Assembly: GCF_001665235.1 (NCBI RefSeq) | Contig: NZ_LZSC01000025.1 | Span: forward strand, 1-51,913 | Length of the DNA stretch: 51,913 nucleotides | Source: Mycobacterium sp. 1100029.7 | GTDB taxonomy: Bacteria > Actinomycetota > Actinomycetes > Mycobacteriales > Mycobacteriaceae | Direction: 5' to 3' | Part shown: positions 7,889 to 16,564 of the stretch, in pieces | How positions within the stretch are numbered: position 1 is the stretch's first letter | How the letters are laid out: each line of letters begins with the position of its first letter | The notes under the pieces: model-generated | The model's input: the letters and a program-made list of their open reading frames with translations, nothing else | What the model was told of the DNA's origin: nothing | Databases searched by the model: none | Position numbers and translations under genes: made by a program

Positions 7889-9643
7889 TTGATCCAGCAT
7901 CACAGATACGACGTGGTGATCGTCGGCGCGGGCGGTGCCGGAATGCGGGCAGCTGTCGAGGCCGGCCCGCGGGCACGCACCGCGGTGCTGACCAAGCTCT
8001 ACCCCACCCGGAGTCACACCGGCGCCGCCCAGGGCGGCATGTGCGCCGCGCTGGCCAACGTCGAAGACGACAACTGGGAATGGCACACCTTCGACACGGT
8101 CAAGGGCGGCGACTACCTCGCGGATCAGGACGCCGTCGAGATCATGTGCAAGGAAGCCATCGACGCGGTGCTCGACCTGGAGAAGATGGGGATGCCGTTC
8201 AACCGCACCCCCGAGGGCCGCATCGACCAGCGCCGCTTCGGCGGTCACACTCGCGACCACGGCAAGGCCCCGGTGCGCCGAGCCTGTTACGCCGCCGACC
8301 GCACCGGTCACATGATCTTGCAGACGCTCTACCAAAACTGCGTCAAGCACGACGTGCAGTTCTTCAACGAGTTCTACGCCCTGGACCTGGTGCTCACCGA
8401 AACCCCGAGCGGCCCGGTCGCCACGGGCGTGGTCGCCTACGAGCTGGCGACCGGACGCATCCACGTGTTCCACGCCAAGGCCGTCGTGCTCGCGACCGGC
8501 GGCTCGGGCCGCATGTACAAGACCACCTCCAACGCCCACACCCTGACCGGTGACGGCATCGGGATCGTCTTCCGCAAGGGACTTCCCTTGGAGGACATGG
8601 AATTTCACCAGTTCCACCCGACCGGCCTGGCCGGGCTGGGCATTCTGATCTCCGAGGCGGTGCGCGGCGAGGGCGGCCGGTTGCTCAACGGTGAAGGCGA
8701 GCGTTTCATGGAGCGCTACGCTCCGACGATCGTCGACCTGGCCCCGCGCGACATCGTTGCGCGCTCAATGGTTTTGGAGGTCCTGGAGGGACGCGGCGCC
8801 GGCCCGCACAAGGATTACGTCTACATCGACGTGCGCCACCTGGGTGAGGACGTGCTCGAGGCCAAGCTGCCCGACATCACCGAATTCGCCCGCACCTACC
8901 TGGGTGTCGACCCGGTCAAGGAGCTGGTGCCGGTCTACCCGACCTGCCACTACGTGATGGGTGGCATCCCCACCACGGTCACCGGACAAGTGTTGCGAGA
9001 CAACACTTCTACGGTTCCCGGGCTGTATGCGGCCGGCGAGTGCGCGTGCGTGTCGGTGCACGGCGCGAACCGGCTGGGCACCAACTCGCTGTTGGACATC
9101 AACGTCTTCGGCCGTCGCGCGGGCATCGCCGCGGCCTCCTACGCCCAGGGCCACGACTTCGTCGACATGCCACCGAATCCGGAGTCGATGGTGGTCAGCT
9201 GGGTGGGAGACATCCTGAGCGAGCACGGCAACGAGCGCGTCGCCGACATCCGCGGCGCCCTGCAACAGACGATGGACAACAACGCCGCGGTGTTCCGCAC
9301 CGAGGAGACGCTCAAGCAGGCGCTCACCGACATCCACGCGCTCAAAGAGCGTTACTCGCGAATCACGGTGCACGACAAGGGAAAAAGGTTCAACAGCGAC
9401 TTGCTGGAAGCCATCGAACTGGGCTTCCTGCTGGAGCTTGCCGAAGTCACGGTGGTCGGCGCGCTGAACCGCAAGGAATCCCGTGGCGGCCACGCCCGCG
9501 AGGATTACCCGAACCGCGACGACGTCAACTACATGCGCCACACGATGGCTTACAAGCAGGGCACCGATCTGTTGAGCGACATCACGCTCGACTTCAAGCC
9601 CGTCGTGCAGACGCGCTATGAACCCAAGGAGCGTAAGTACTGA
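7889..9643 (+). CDS. sdhA: Succinate dehydrogenase flavoprotein subunit
   Basis: A 584-residue flavoprotein that oxidises succinate to fumarate at the inner face of the membrane. It shows an N-terminal FAD-binding VVIVGAGGAGMRAA, the covalent FAD site TRSHTGAAQGG with the ligand His, the catalytic region DQRRFGGHTRDHGKAPVRR, and the C-terminal NRKESRGGHAREDYP. The start is TTG at 7889 with a good GGGAGG ribosome site about 9 bases upstream. It is nearly colinear with Rv3318. The stop shares its last A with the sdhB ATG (TGATG at 9641-9645). Confidence 0.97.
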   Translation: MIQHHRYDVVIVGAGGAGMRAAVEAGPRARTAVLTKLYPTRSHTGAAQGGMCAALANVEDDNWEWHTFDTVKGGDYLADQDAVEIMCKEAIDAVLDLEKMGMPFNRTPEGRIDQRRFGGHTRDHGKAPVRRACYAADRTGHMILQTLYQNCVKHDVQFFNEFYALDLVLTETPSGPVATGVVAYELATGRIHVFHAKAVVLATGGSGRMYKTTSNAHTLTGDGIGIVFRKGLPLEDMEFHQFHPTGLAGLGILISEAVRGEGGRLLNGEGERFMERYAPTIVDLAPRDIVARSMVLEVLEGRGAGPHKDYVYIDVRHLGEDVLEAKLPDITEFARTYLGVDPVKELVPVYPTCHYVMGGIPTTVTGQVLRDNTSTVPGLYAAGECACVSVHGANRLGTNSLLDINVFGRRAGIAAASYAQGHDFVDMPPNPESMVVSWVGDILSEHGNERVADIRGALQQTMDNNAAVFRTEETLKQALTDIHALKERYSRITVHDKGKRFNSDLLEAIELGFLLELAEVTVVGALNRKESRGGHAREDYPNRDDVNYMRHTMAYKQGTDLLSDITLDFKPVVQTRYEPKERKY

Positions 9644-10446
9644 TGTCTGTGGAAGCACCGGACGCGCCCGAGGCACTGCCCGGCGAGCCGCCACTGCCCC
9701 CGGTCCCGGACGGTGCGGTGATGGTGACCCTCAAGATCGCCCGGTTCAACCCCGACGATCCCGATGCTTTCGCGAAAACCGGTGGCTGGCAGAGCTTTCG
9801 GGTTCCGTGCTTGCCCAGCGACCGGTTGCTGAACCTGCTGATCTACATCAAGGGTTACCTGGACGGCACGCTCACCTTCCGGCGCTCCTGCGCGCACGGC
9901 GTGTGCGGGTCGGACGCGATGCGGATCAACGGCGTGAACCGGCTGGCGTGCAAGGTGCTGATGCGCGACCTGCTGCCCAAAAAACCAGGCAAGTCCCTGA
10001 CCATCACCGTCGAGCCGATCCGCGGGCTTCCGGTGGAGAAGGACCTGGTCGTCGACATGGAGCCGTTCTTCGACGCCTACCGTGCCATCAAGCCGTACCT
10101 GATCACCACCGGCAATCCGCCGACCCGCGAGCGCATCCAGAGCCCGACCGATCGGGCCCGCTACGACGACACCACCAAATGCATCCTGTGCGCGTGCTGC
10201 ACCACCAGTTGCCCGGTGTTCTGGAGCGAGGGCACCTACTTCGGTCCGGCCGCGATCGTCAACGCGCACCGGTTCATCTTCGACAGCCGCGACGAGGCCG
10301 CCGGTGAGCGCCTCGACATCCTCAACGAGGTCGACGGGGTGTGGCGGTGCCGCACCACCTTCAACTGCACCGAGTCGTGCCCGCGCGGCATCCAGGTGAC
10401 GAAGGCGATTCAAGAGGTCAAGCGCGCGCTGATGTTTTCGCGCTGA
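9643..10446 (+). CDS. sdhB: Succinate dehydrogenase iron-sulfur subunit
   Basis: A 267-residue electron-transfer subunit with all three cluster motifs. The N-terminal [2Fe-2S] Cys set is in RRSCAHGVCGSD and NRLACKVL. The C-terminal [4Fe-4S] set is CILCACCTTSCP. The [3Fe-4S] set is in CRTTFNCTESCPRG. It links SdhA to the SdhCD anchor and closes the operon sdhCDAB. The start overlaps the sdhA stop by one base. Its last 29 bp overlap, on the other strand, the end of a condensation-like gene, so the two transcripts converge with no room for a conventional terminator. Confidence 0.97.
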   Translation: MSVEAPDAPEALPGEPPLPPVPDGAVMVTLKIARFNPDDPDAFAKTGGWQSFRVPCLPSDRLLNLLIYIKGYLDGTLTFRRSCAHGVCGSDAMRINGVNRLACKVLMRDLLPKKPGKSLTITVEPIRGLPVEKDLVVDMEPFFDAYRAIKPYLITTGNPPTRERIQSPTDRARYDDTTKCILCACCTTSCPVFWSEGTYFGPAAIVNAHRFIFDSRDEAAGERLDILNEVDGVWRCRTTFNCTESCPRGIQVTKAIQEVKRALMFSR

Positions 10447-10864
10447 GCGTGCCGGCGTTGTACTCCAGCAGTACGTCGCCGACCACCAGCAACCAGGCCT
10501 GTTCGTCGATGCACAGCCGACTGGCGGTGAGCACCACCCGGTCGGGATCACCCGGCAGCAGCGACGCCGCGAACAACCTGCCGGTGTGCATGTCGAAGCT
10601 GGCCAGCTGGCGGGCGACCACGTCCGCCACGCTGCCGCCGGGAGGCTCTACGCCCCACGACCAGCCGCCACCAGGGCGGGTCATCCACAGGTTGAGCCGC
10701 GATTCGAACACCGTGCCCAGGTCGGGGTGCGCGGCGAAGACCGCGTCGATCGCGGCGCGCATCCGTCCCTGGTCCAGCCGTGATTCGGTGACCAGGACCT
10801 CGGTGTGGGTGGCGGGCTCGATGTCCTCTAGGCGGGGCGGTTCGTCGAAGAAGCAATAGACCAT
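10418..10864 (-). CDS. Small orphan condensation-domain-like protein
   Basis: A 148-residue protein resembling the N-terminal half of NRPS/PapA condensation domains: an opening strand-helix with RMRAAIDAVFAAHPDLGTVFE, and later LTASRLCIDEQAWLLVVGDVL at the place where active enzymes have HHxxxDGxS. The catalytic His residues are absent (SRLCIDE), so acyl transfer is unlikely. A full condensation domain is about 450 residues. It may be a remnant or a non-catalytic binding protein. The ATG at 10862-10864 is preceded by a GAGGG sequence. Its 3' end runs antisense into sdhB for 29 bp, and it is divergent from the AhpD-like gene. Confidence 0.6.
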   Translation of the reverse strand: MVYCFFDEPPRLEDIEPATHTEVLVTESRLDQGRMRAAIDAVFAAHPDLGTVFESRLNLWMTRPGGGWSWGVEPPGGSVADVVARQLASFDMHTGRLFAASLLPGDPDRVVLTASRLCIDEQAWLLVVGDVLLEYNAGTLSAKTSARA

Positions 10865-10911
10865 GCCGATACCCTCGCCGGGGCTTCTTGACGGATTCTT
10901 GGAAGATTCTG

Positions 10912-10939
10912 GTCACACATTCTCGGCCCGCCTCGTCTG
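10912..10939 (+). promoter_or_regulatory. SigJ-type ECF promoter
   Basis: GTCACA at 10912-10917, a 16-base spacer and CGTCTG at 10934-10939 closely match the SigJ-dependent promoter reported upstream of M. tuberculosis sigI, which I recall as GTCACA-N16-CGTCCT. The -10 element ends 6 bases before the ATG at 10946, so the transcript would be almost leaderless. A sigJ gene lies 600 bp downstream. Confidence 0.65.
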
Positions 10940-10945
10940 AGAGGT

Positions 10946-11527
10946 ATGACTCAACACACTCGCATCGAACCCCTGCCACCTCAGCGCGCCGGGCTGATGA
11001 CCCGCGTCATGTACCGCATCGCCAAGCGCCGCTACGGCCAGGTTCCCGAACCGTTCGCCGTGGCCGCGCACCATCGAAGGTTGATGGTTGCCGGCGCCGT
11101 GCACGAGACGATGATCGACCGGGCGTCGACGACGTTGCCGGCCAACGTGCGTGAACTCGCGGTGTACTGGACCGCCCGCGCGATCGGCTGCTCGTGGTGC
11201 GTCGACTTCGGCGCCATGCTGCAACGGCTGGACGGCCTGGACATCAAGCGGCTCAAGGAGATCGACGATTACGCGACCTCGACGGCCTTCAGCGACGACG
11301 AGCGCGCCGCCATCGCCTACGCCGACGCGATGACCACCGACCCGCACACCGTCACCGACGATCAGGTCGCCGACTTGCGGGCCCGCTTCGGCGACGCCGG
11401 GGTGATCGAGCTGACCTATCAGATCGGAGTGGAGAACATGCGGGCTCGGATGAACTCCGCGCTGGGCATCACCGAGCAAGGCTTCAATTCCGGTGACAGC
11501 TGCCGCATTCCGTGGGCTACCGCATAG
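10946..11527 (+). CDS. Carboxymuconolactone decarboxylase / AhpD-family protein
   Basis: A 193-residue all-helical protein of the AhpD-like superfamily. The CxxC pair is C82 and C85 in GCSWCVDFG, at the start of the characteristic helix. The His that follows the pair in AhpD itself is not seen. These proteins act as thiol-dependent peroxidase partners or reductases, so a role in peroxide handling is plausible. It sits convergent to sigJ (8 bp between stops) and has a SigJ-like promoter. SigJ is reported to protect M. tuberculosis from hydrogen peroxide, which fits. The substrate is not known. Confidence 0.83.
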   Translation: MTQHTRIEPLPPQRAGLMTRVMYRIAKRRYGQVPEPFAVAAHHRRLMVAGAVHETMIDRASTTLPANVRELAVYWTARAIGCSWCVDFGAMLQRLDGLDIKRLKEIDDYATSTAFSDDERAAIAYADAMTTDPHTVTDDQVADLRARFGDAGVIELTYQIGVENMRARMNSALGITEQGFNSGDSCRIPWATA

Positions 11528-11535
11528 CCCTGCGG

Positions 11536-12444
11536 TCAGGCTTTTCGCAGCGGGGATCCGCTGAATTTGTCGGGGTTGGCGATATCCCATAGCGCGCAGA
11601 CCTTTCCGTCGCGCACGGTGACCGCCGTGATTCGCGGAAGCATCTCGCGGTAGCCGTCGCTGGCCGGGCAGCCCGGGGTGTAGATGCCGAGCTCGCCGTT
11701 GACGAACCCCAGCTGGTACGCCGAATACATCGACGGGCCATAGCGATTCGCCAGGCCGAGCATGAAGCGGACCACTTTGTCCGCACCGTGGATGACGTTG
11801 ATTGCCGTGGGCGCCTTACCATTCGAGTCGCCGGTGAACACGACGTCCGGATGCAATAGCGACACCACGGTTTCCAGGTCGCCTTCGGCCATAGCGGCCA
11901 GCAGCCGGCCGACGACCTCGTTGTGCGACGGATCCGGTTGTGGCGGCGGCGCAGCGGCGACCGCCTTGCGGGCCCGCGAGGCCAGCTGCCGGGCGGCCGC
12001 CTCGTTGGTCCCCAGCACCTGAGCCACTTCGGAGAACGGCAGCGCGAACCCGTCGTGCAAGACGAACGCGACGCGCTGATCCGGTGACAACCGCTCCAAC
12101 ACCACCATCGCGGCAAACCGGGCGTCCTCGCCGGCCACCACCGCGGACAGCGGATCGGCACCTTGAGAATCTGGGAGCCCGGTGACCACGGGTTCGGGCA
12201 GCCAATTGCCGGTGTAGGTCTCGTGGCGCCTCGCCGCCGACCGCAGCTTGTCCAGCCCCAGCCGGCTGACCACGGTGGTCAGCCACGCGCGGACGTCGGT
12301 AATCACCTGATCCTGCTTGTCCCAGCGCAGCCAGGCTTCCTGGACTATGTCCTCGGCGTCGAACACCGTCCCCGTCAGCCGGTATGCGACCGCCATCAGG
12401 TGCGGCCGCAGCGCCTCGAATTCGGTGACCTGCGTCGCGGTCAT
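11536..12444 (-). CDS. sigJ: ECF sigma factor SigJ (SnoaL-fused)
   Basis: A 302-residue sigma factor. Region 2 (about residues 10-75) contains AEDIVQEAWLRW. Region 4 (about 112-160) contains PFSEVAQVLGTNEAAARQLASRAR. A SnoaL-like domain fills about 172-290 and ends in VCALWDIANPDKFSGSP. This ECF41-type architecture regulates the sigma factor from its own C-terminus rather than with a separate anti-sigma factor. It closely matches Rv3328c SigJ. A TAGGCT -10 box (12451-12456, minus strand) lies 6 bases before the ATG, suggesting a near-leaderless housekeeping promoter. The adjacent AhpD-like gene is its probable target. Confidence 0.93.
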   Translation of the reverse strand: MTATQVTEFEALRPHLMAVAYRLTGTVFDAEDIVQEAWLRWDKQDQVITDVRAWLTTVVSRLGLDKLRSAARRHETYTGNWLPEPVVTGLPDSQGADPLSAVVAGEDARFAAMVVLERLSPDQRVAFVLHDGFALPFSEVAQVLGTNEAAARQLASRARKAVAAAPPPQPDPSHNEVVGRLLAAMAEGDLETVVSLLHPDVVFTGDSNGKAPTAINVIHGADKVVRFMLGLANRYGPSMYSAYQLGFVNGELGIYTPGCPASDGYREMLPRITAVTVRDGKVCALWDIANPDKFSGSPLRKA

Positions 12445-12525
12445 GGTCCGAGCCTATGCGCGTCCCGGCGCAATCTGTGCGCGCGGTGGCTACTTCCGGC
12501 GCGCTTCCGGCGGGACCATGATGCG

Positions 12526-13359
12526 ATGGCTGGTCGACTCGAGGGCAAGGTTGCGTTCATCACCGGCGCCGCGCGGGGCCAGGGCCGTGCCCACGCCGTG
12601 CGGTTCGCGGAGGAGGGCGCCGACATCATCGCCGTGGACATCTGCCAGCAAATCGACTCGGTCGCCTATCCGATGGGCTGCCCGGAGGATCTGGACGAGA
12701 CGGTCAACCTGGTGGAGAAGACCGGGCGCCAGATCGTCGCCGAGCAGGCCGATGTCCGCGACTTCGAACGTCTGCAGTCGGTGCTGGCCGAAGGCATGGC
12801 CGAATTCGGCCGCGTCGACTTCGTCCTCGCCAACGCCGGCGTGGCACCGGGCGTCGGTGTGCCCGAGCCGACGGTGCACGCCTACCTCGACGCGGTCGAC
12901 GTGATGCTCAACGGCGCCTATTGCACGATCGAAGCGGCCCTGCCCCATCTGCTGGAGCACGACGACGGCGGCGCGATCGTGATCACCAGCTCGGCGGCGG
13001 CTTTCAAGCCAATCGCGCGCGAGTTCGAGACGCGCAACCCGGGGCTGGCCGGCTACACCGCGGCCAAGCACGGCGTCATCGGGCTGATGCGGTACTACGC
13101 CACCACCCTGGCGGAGAAGAAGATCCGGGTGAACTCGGTGCACCCGACCGGGGTGGCGACGCCGATGATCCAGAACGAGGCCGTGGACGGATTCCTCGAA
13201 CAGCACCCGTCGCTCGCCGCGGCCTTCACCAATCTGCTGCCCGTTTCGGTGATCGATCCCGAAGACGTCTCGGAGGCGATGGTTTACCTGTGTGCGCGTT
13301 CCGGTCGCTACATCACCGGCACGACGCTGACTGTGGACGCCGGCATCTTGCTCAAGTAA
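12526..13359 (+). CDS. Mycofactocin-type NAD-dependent SDR oxidoreductase
   Basis: A 277-residue short-chain dehydrogenase. The Rossmann motif is TGAARGQG (about residues 14-21). An extra loop after beta-strand 2 (CQQIDSVAYPMGCPEDLDETVNLVEK) is typical of mycofactocin-coupled SDRs, which hold NAD tightly and pass electrons to mycofactocin. The catalytic Ser is in VITSSAA, and Tyr/Lys are in GYTAAKHG. The reaction is probably oxidation of an alcohol; the substrate is unknown. The ATG at 12526 is the only start that fits the family N-terminus. It is divergent from sigJ and 31 bp upstream of the aminotransferase, so the pair may be co-transcribed. Confidence 0.9.
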   Translation: MAGRLEGKVAFITGAARGQGRAHAVRFAEEGADIIAVDICQQIDSVAYPMGCPEDLDETVNLVEKTGRQIVAEQADVRDFERLQSVLAEGMAEFGRVDFVLANAGVAPGVGVPEPTVHAYLDAVDVMLNGAYCTIEAALPHLLEHDDGGAIVITSSAAAFKPIAREFETRNPGLAGYTAAKHGVIGLMRYYATTLAEKKIRVNSVHPTGVATPMIQNEAVDGFLEQHPSLAAAFTNLLPVSVIDPEDVSEAMVYLCARSGRYITGTTLTVDAGILLK

Positions 13360-13390
13360 TCACGGGGTCCCGGTTACGCTCACGGGCACG

Positions 13391-14722
13391 ATGACTGACA
13401 ACCTCTGGCTGCACTTCACCCGGCACGGCCCCGATTTCCGGCCGCCGATCATCACCCGCGGCGAGGGCGTCACGATCTTCGACGACCGCGGCAAGAGCTA
13501 CCTGGACGGCTTGTCCGGGTTGTTCACCGTGCAGGTCGGCCACGGCCGCACCGAGCTGGCCGAGGTCGCCGCCCGGCAAGCGAGCACGCTGGCGTTCTTT
13601 CCGCTGTGGGGGTACGCCACGCCGACCGCGATCGAGCTGGCCGAGCGCCTGGCGCAGTACGCGCCCGGCGAATTGAACCGGGTGTTCTTCACCACCGGCG
13701 GCACCGAGGCCGTCGAGACGGCGTGGAAAGTCGCCAAGCAATATTTCAAGCTCACCGGCAAACCCGGTAAGCACAAGGTGATTTCACGGGCGGTCGCCTA
13801 CCACGGCACCACCCAGGGCGCGTTGGCGATCACCGGTCTGCCGCGCTTCAAGGAGCCGTTCGAACCGGTGACACCGGGCGGCTTCCGGGTACCCAACACC
13901 AACTTCTACCGCGCGCCCGAGCCGTTCGACACCGACGCCAAAGCCTTCGGGAGATGGGCCGCCGACCGGGTCGCCGAGGCCATCGAGTTCGAGGGACCCT
14001 CGACAGTGGCCGCGGTGTTCCTGGAACCGGTGCAGAACGCCGGCGGCAGCATCCCTGCTCCCCCAGGCTATTTCGAACGCGTCCGCGAGATCTGCGACGA
14101 GTACGACGTGCTGCTGGTGTCCGACGAAGTGATCTGCGCGTTCGGCCGGATCGGGTCGATGTTCGCCTGCGACGACCTGGGCTACGTGCCCGACATGATC
14201 ACCTGCGCCAAGGGTATGACGTCGGGCTACTCACCGATCGGCGCGATGATCGCCAGCGACAAGCTGTTCGAGCCGTTCAACGACGGCGCCACCATGTTCC
14301 CGCATGGTTATACCTTTGGCGGACACCCGGTTTCGGCCGCGGTCGGCCTGGCCAATCTCGACATCTTCGAGCGCGAAGGCCTCAACGACCACGTCAAGAC
14401 GCACGCGCCGAAATTCCGGGCCGCCCTGGAGAAGCTCTACGACCTGCCCATCGTCGGCGACGTCCGCGGCGAGGGATTCTTCTACGGCGTGGAGCTGGTC
14501 AAGGACCAGGCGACCAAGCAGACCTTCACCGAGGACGAGCGCCGCACGCTGCTGGGCACTGTGTCGTCGGCTCTTTTCGAGGCGGGGTTGTACTGCCGCA
14601 CCGACGACCGCGGCGATTCGGTCATCCAACTGGCGCCGCCGCTGATCAGTGGTCAGACCGAGTTCGACACGATCGAGTCGATCCTGCGCGGCGTGCTCAG
14701 CGAGGCTTGGAAGCGGTTCTAG
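13391..14722 (+). CDS. Class III PLP-dependent aminotransferase
   Basis: A 443-residue omega-aminotransferase, the counterpart of Rv3329. The PLP lysine is K274 in CAKGMTSGYSP. Other family marks are TGGTEAVETAWKVAKQY for phosphate binding and LLVSDEVICAFGR with the PLP-ring Asp. It probably moves an amino group from a diamine, omega-amino acid or beta-alanine-like donor to pyruvate or 2-oxoglutarate; the donor cannot be deduced. It lies just downstream of the SDR, which fits an amine/alcohol catabolic pair. Its last codons (KRF and the TAG stop) form the start of a 55-bp sequence repeated twice more downstream. Confidence 0.9.
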   Translation: MTDNLWLHFTRHGPDFRPPIITRGEGVTIFDDRGKSYLDGLSGLFTVQVGHGRTELAEVAARQASTLAFFPLWGYATPTAIELAERLAQYAPGELNRVFFTTGGTEAVETAWKVAKQYFKLTGKPGKHKVISRAVAYHGTTQGALAITGLPRFKEPFEPVTPGGFRVPNTNFYRAPEPFDTDAKAFGRWAADRVAEAIEFEGPSTVAAVFLEPVQNAGGSIPAPPGYFERVREICDEYDVLLVSDEVICAFGRIGSMFACDDLGYVPDMITCAKGMTSGYSPIGAMIASDKLFEPFNDGATMFPHGYTFGGHPVSAAVGLANLDIFEREGLNDHVKTHAPKFRAALEKLYDLPIVGDVRGEGFFYGVELVKDQATKQTFTEDERRTLLGTVSSALFEAGLYCRTDDRGDSVIQLAPPLISGQTEFDTIESILRGVLSEAWKRF

Positions 14723-14868
14723 ACCCGGCGAAGCCGGGGCGCAGAGGCCGCGACCTCAAGGCCGGAAGCGGTTCTAGACCCGGCGAAGCCGGGGCGCAGA
14801 GGCCGCGACCTGAAGACCGGAAGCGGTTCTAGACCCGGCGAAGCCGGGGCGCAGAGGCCGCGACCTCA
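14709..14868. repeat. Three tandem copies of a 55-bp unit with hairpins (VNTR-like)
   Basis: Units begin at 14709, 14764 and 14819 (period 55 bp). The first carries the real end of the aminotransferase, so the KRF-TAG codons are present three times. Each unit has the perfect hairpin CCCGGC-GAA-GCCGGG (14724-14738, 14779-14793, 14834-14848). Copies 1 and 2 differ at only a couple of positions. The last copy ends at the stop of the small minus-strand gene. The hairpins lack a T tract, so any terminator role is uncertain. The structure resembles MIRU/VNTR loci. Confidence 0.92.
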
Positions 14869-15156
14869 GCGATCCAGCGCGGCTCTGGCGGTGCCGGTGG
14901 CCATCACCAGCTGGCGCGCGTGCGCCGCATTCGGGTTGTTGACGAATCGCGACAGCGAGTTGCACAGCCACGCCAGCGCGGAGCGGGCGTCGGGATCACC
15001 AGTGGCGTCGCGGTGCATCTCCAGCTCGGTGAGCACCTGGTCGAGCCCGGTACGCCGCACCTGGGTCGACTTCTCGACCTGCTTGAGCAGTTGCTCCAAT
15101 GATCGCGGCGCGGTGCCCTCGGCACCATCGCGGTTGCGCCGCCACTTCGACCACAC
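14866..15156 (-). CDS. Small hypothetical protein, probably helical
   Basis: A 96-residue protein I do not recognise. It is predicted mostly helical, with a basic start (WSKWRRNRDG), a long charged middle (SLEQLLKQVEKSTQ) and an Ala-rich end. There is no signal peptide, membrane segment or Cys-based metal motif. The start appears to be GTG at 15156. Its stop lies inside the third 55-bp repeat unit. Coding potential is supported by plausible residue use and by the lack of any competing gene here; function is unknown. Confidence 0.55.
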   Translation of the reverse strand: MWSKWRRNRDGAEGTAPRSLEQLLKQVEKSTQVRRTGLDQVLTELEMHRDATGDPDARSALAWLCNSLSRFVNNPNAAHARQLVMATGTARAALDR

Positions 15157-15310
15157 TCGCTCGCTGGGAATGGCGCACTCTTTTCGATGTTGACGGCCGT
15201 TGACTCCTGTCAGCGTAGTGCGTCGAATCGCGCCGCGCCGGGCGGATCAATAGGTCACATCCGCCTCAACAGTCACAGTGTGGCTCCCGCGAAACCGGCG
15301 GCCAATCGCC

Positions 15311-15316
15311 TAGTCT
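15311..15316 (+). promoter_or_regulatory. Candidate -10 box for dacB1
   Basis: TAGTCT lies 9 bases before the dacB1 ATG at 15326. No ribosome site is visible, so a transcript with an almost absent leader is likely. The rest of the 169-bp spacer from 15157 shows nothing else I can support. Confidence 0.4.
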
Positions 15317-15325
15317 GCTCAGATA

Positions 15326-16564
15326 ATGAGCCTCTTACGTTCTGCATCATGCCTGGCAGCGGCCTTTTTCATGATGGCCGCGCCGGCCATGCTGGCTGCG
15401 CCCGCCGCCGTCGCGGAGCCGAGCCCAGGCCCCAGCGCCGGAGCACCCAACTGCCCCTTCAAGGTGTCCACCCCACCCGCGGCGGATTCGTCGGAAGTAC
15501 CGCAGGCCGGCGATCCGCCGCTCCCGCTGGCGGTGCCGCCGAAGGCGGTCGGCGGAGACGCGCTGTCCAGCTGCGGCATCGTCGCCGCACCTGACACCCC
15601 GGCGCTGCCCACCGACGTCTCCGCCGACGCCTGGCTGGTCGCGGACCTGGACACCGGCGCGGTGATCGCGGCCAAGGACCCGCACGCCCGCCACCGCCCG
15701 GCCAGCATCATCAAGGTGCTGGTCGCGATGGCGTCGTTGAACGCGCTGCCACTGAACAAGACGGTGACCGGCACCAGCGATGACGCCGCCGCCGAGGGGA
15801 CCAAGGTCGGCGTCGACGACGGCGGTGTCTACACCGTCAACCAGCTACTACACGGCCTGCTGATGCACTCCGGTAACGACGCCGCGCACGCGCTGGCGAT
15901 GCAGCTGGGCGGTATGCAGCAAGCGGTCGAGAAGATCAACGTGCTGGCCGCCAAGCTCGGCGGCCGCGACACCCGGGTCGCGACGCCGTCCGGGTTGGAC
16001 GGCCCCGGCATGAGCACCTCGGCTTACGACATCGGCCTGTTCTACCGATACGCCTGGCAGAACCCGACATTCGCGGATATCGTCGCGACCCGGACCTTCG
16101 ACTTCCCGGGCCACGGCGACCACCCCGGCTATGAACTGGAAAACGACAACCAGCTGCTCTACAAGTATCCGGGCGCACTCGGCGGCAAGACCGGCTACAC
16201 CGACGACGCGGGCCAGACCTTCGTCGGCGCGGCCAACCACGACGGGCGCCGACTGGTGGCGGTGCTGATGCACGGCACCCGGGTGCCGATCGCCCCCTGG
16301 GAGCAGGCGGCGCATCTGCTCGACTACGGCTTCGCCACCCCGCAGGGCACCCAGGTCGGCTCGCTGATCGAGCCCGACCCGTCGCTGATAACCAAGCCGG
16401 ACAGCGCCGCCGACCGCCACGGCAGCGGCGTCCAAGCGGCCAACCTGCTGCCGTCGGCCGACGCGCTGCCGGTGCGGGTGGGGGTCGGCATCATCGGCGC
16501 CATCGTGGTGTTCAGCCTGATCATGGCCGCTCGATCGATGAACCGCCGGCCGCAGCACCGTTGA
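15326..16564 (+). CDS. dacB1: D-alanyl-D-alanine carboxypeptidase DacB1
   Basis: A 412-residue low-molecular-mass penicillin-binding protein that removes the terminal D-Ala of peptidoglycan stem peptides. It has an N-terminal signal peptide (about residues 1-30), a Pro-rich stretch, and a serine peptidase domain with the complete triad of motifs: S127-x-x-K130 (SIIK), SGN at 182-184 and KTG at 288-290. A C-terminal transmembrane helix near 385-402 followed by [10 protein letters not shown] anchors it to the outer face of the membrane. It matches Rv3330. The stop overlaps the sugI start as TTGA, coupling it to a sugar transporter. Confidence 0.96.
   Translation: MSLLRSASCLAAAFFMMAAPAMLAAPAAVAEPSPGPSAGAPNCPFKVSTPPAADSSEVPQAGDPPLPLAVPPKAVGGDALSSCGIVAAPDTPALPTDVSADAWLVADLDTGAVIAAKDPHARHRPASIIKVLVAMASLNALPLNKTVTGTSDDAAAEGTKVGVDDGGVYTVNQLLHGLLMHSGNDAAHALAMQLGGMQQAVEKINVLAAKLGGRDTRVATPSGLDGPGMSTSAYDIGLFYRYAWQNPTFADIVATRTFDFPGHGDHPGYELENDNQLLYKYPGALGGKTGYTDDAGQTFVGAANHDGRRLVAVLMHGTRVPIAPWEQAAHLLDYGFATPQGTQVGSLIEPDPSLITKPDSAADRHGSGVQAANLLPSADALPVRVGVGIIGAIVVFSLIMAARSMNRRPQHR

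Noticed and set aside
10912..10939. Search for a second SigJ-type promoter in front of sigJ itself
   Set aside because: The 12445-12525 spacer shows no GTCACA-N16-CGTC; only a TAGGCT -10 box is visible.
14709..14868. Possible CRISPR array
   Set aside because: The 55-bp units are contiguous without variable spacers and the first is gene sequence; it is a tandem duplication.
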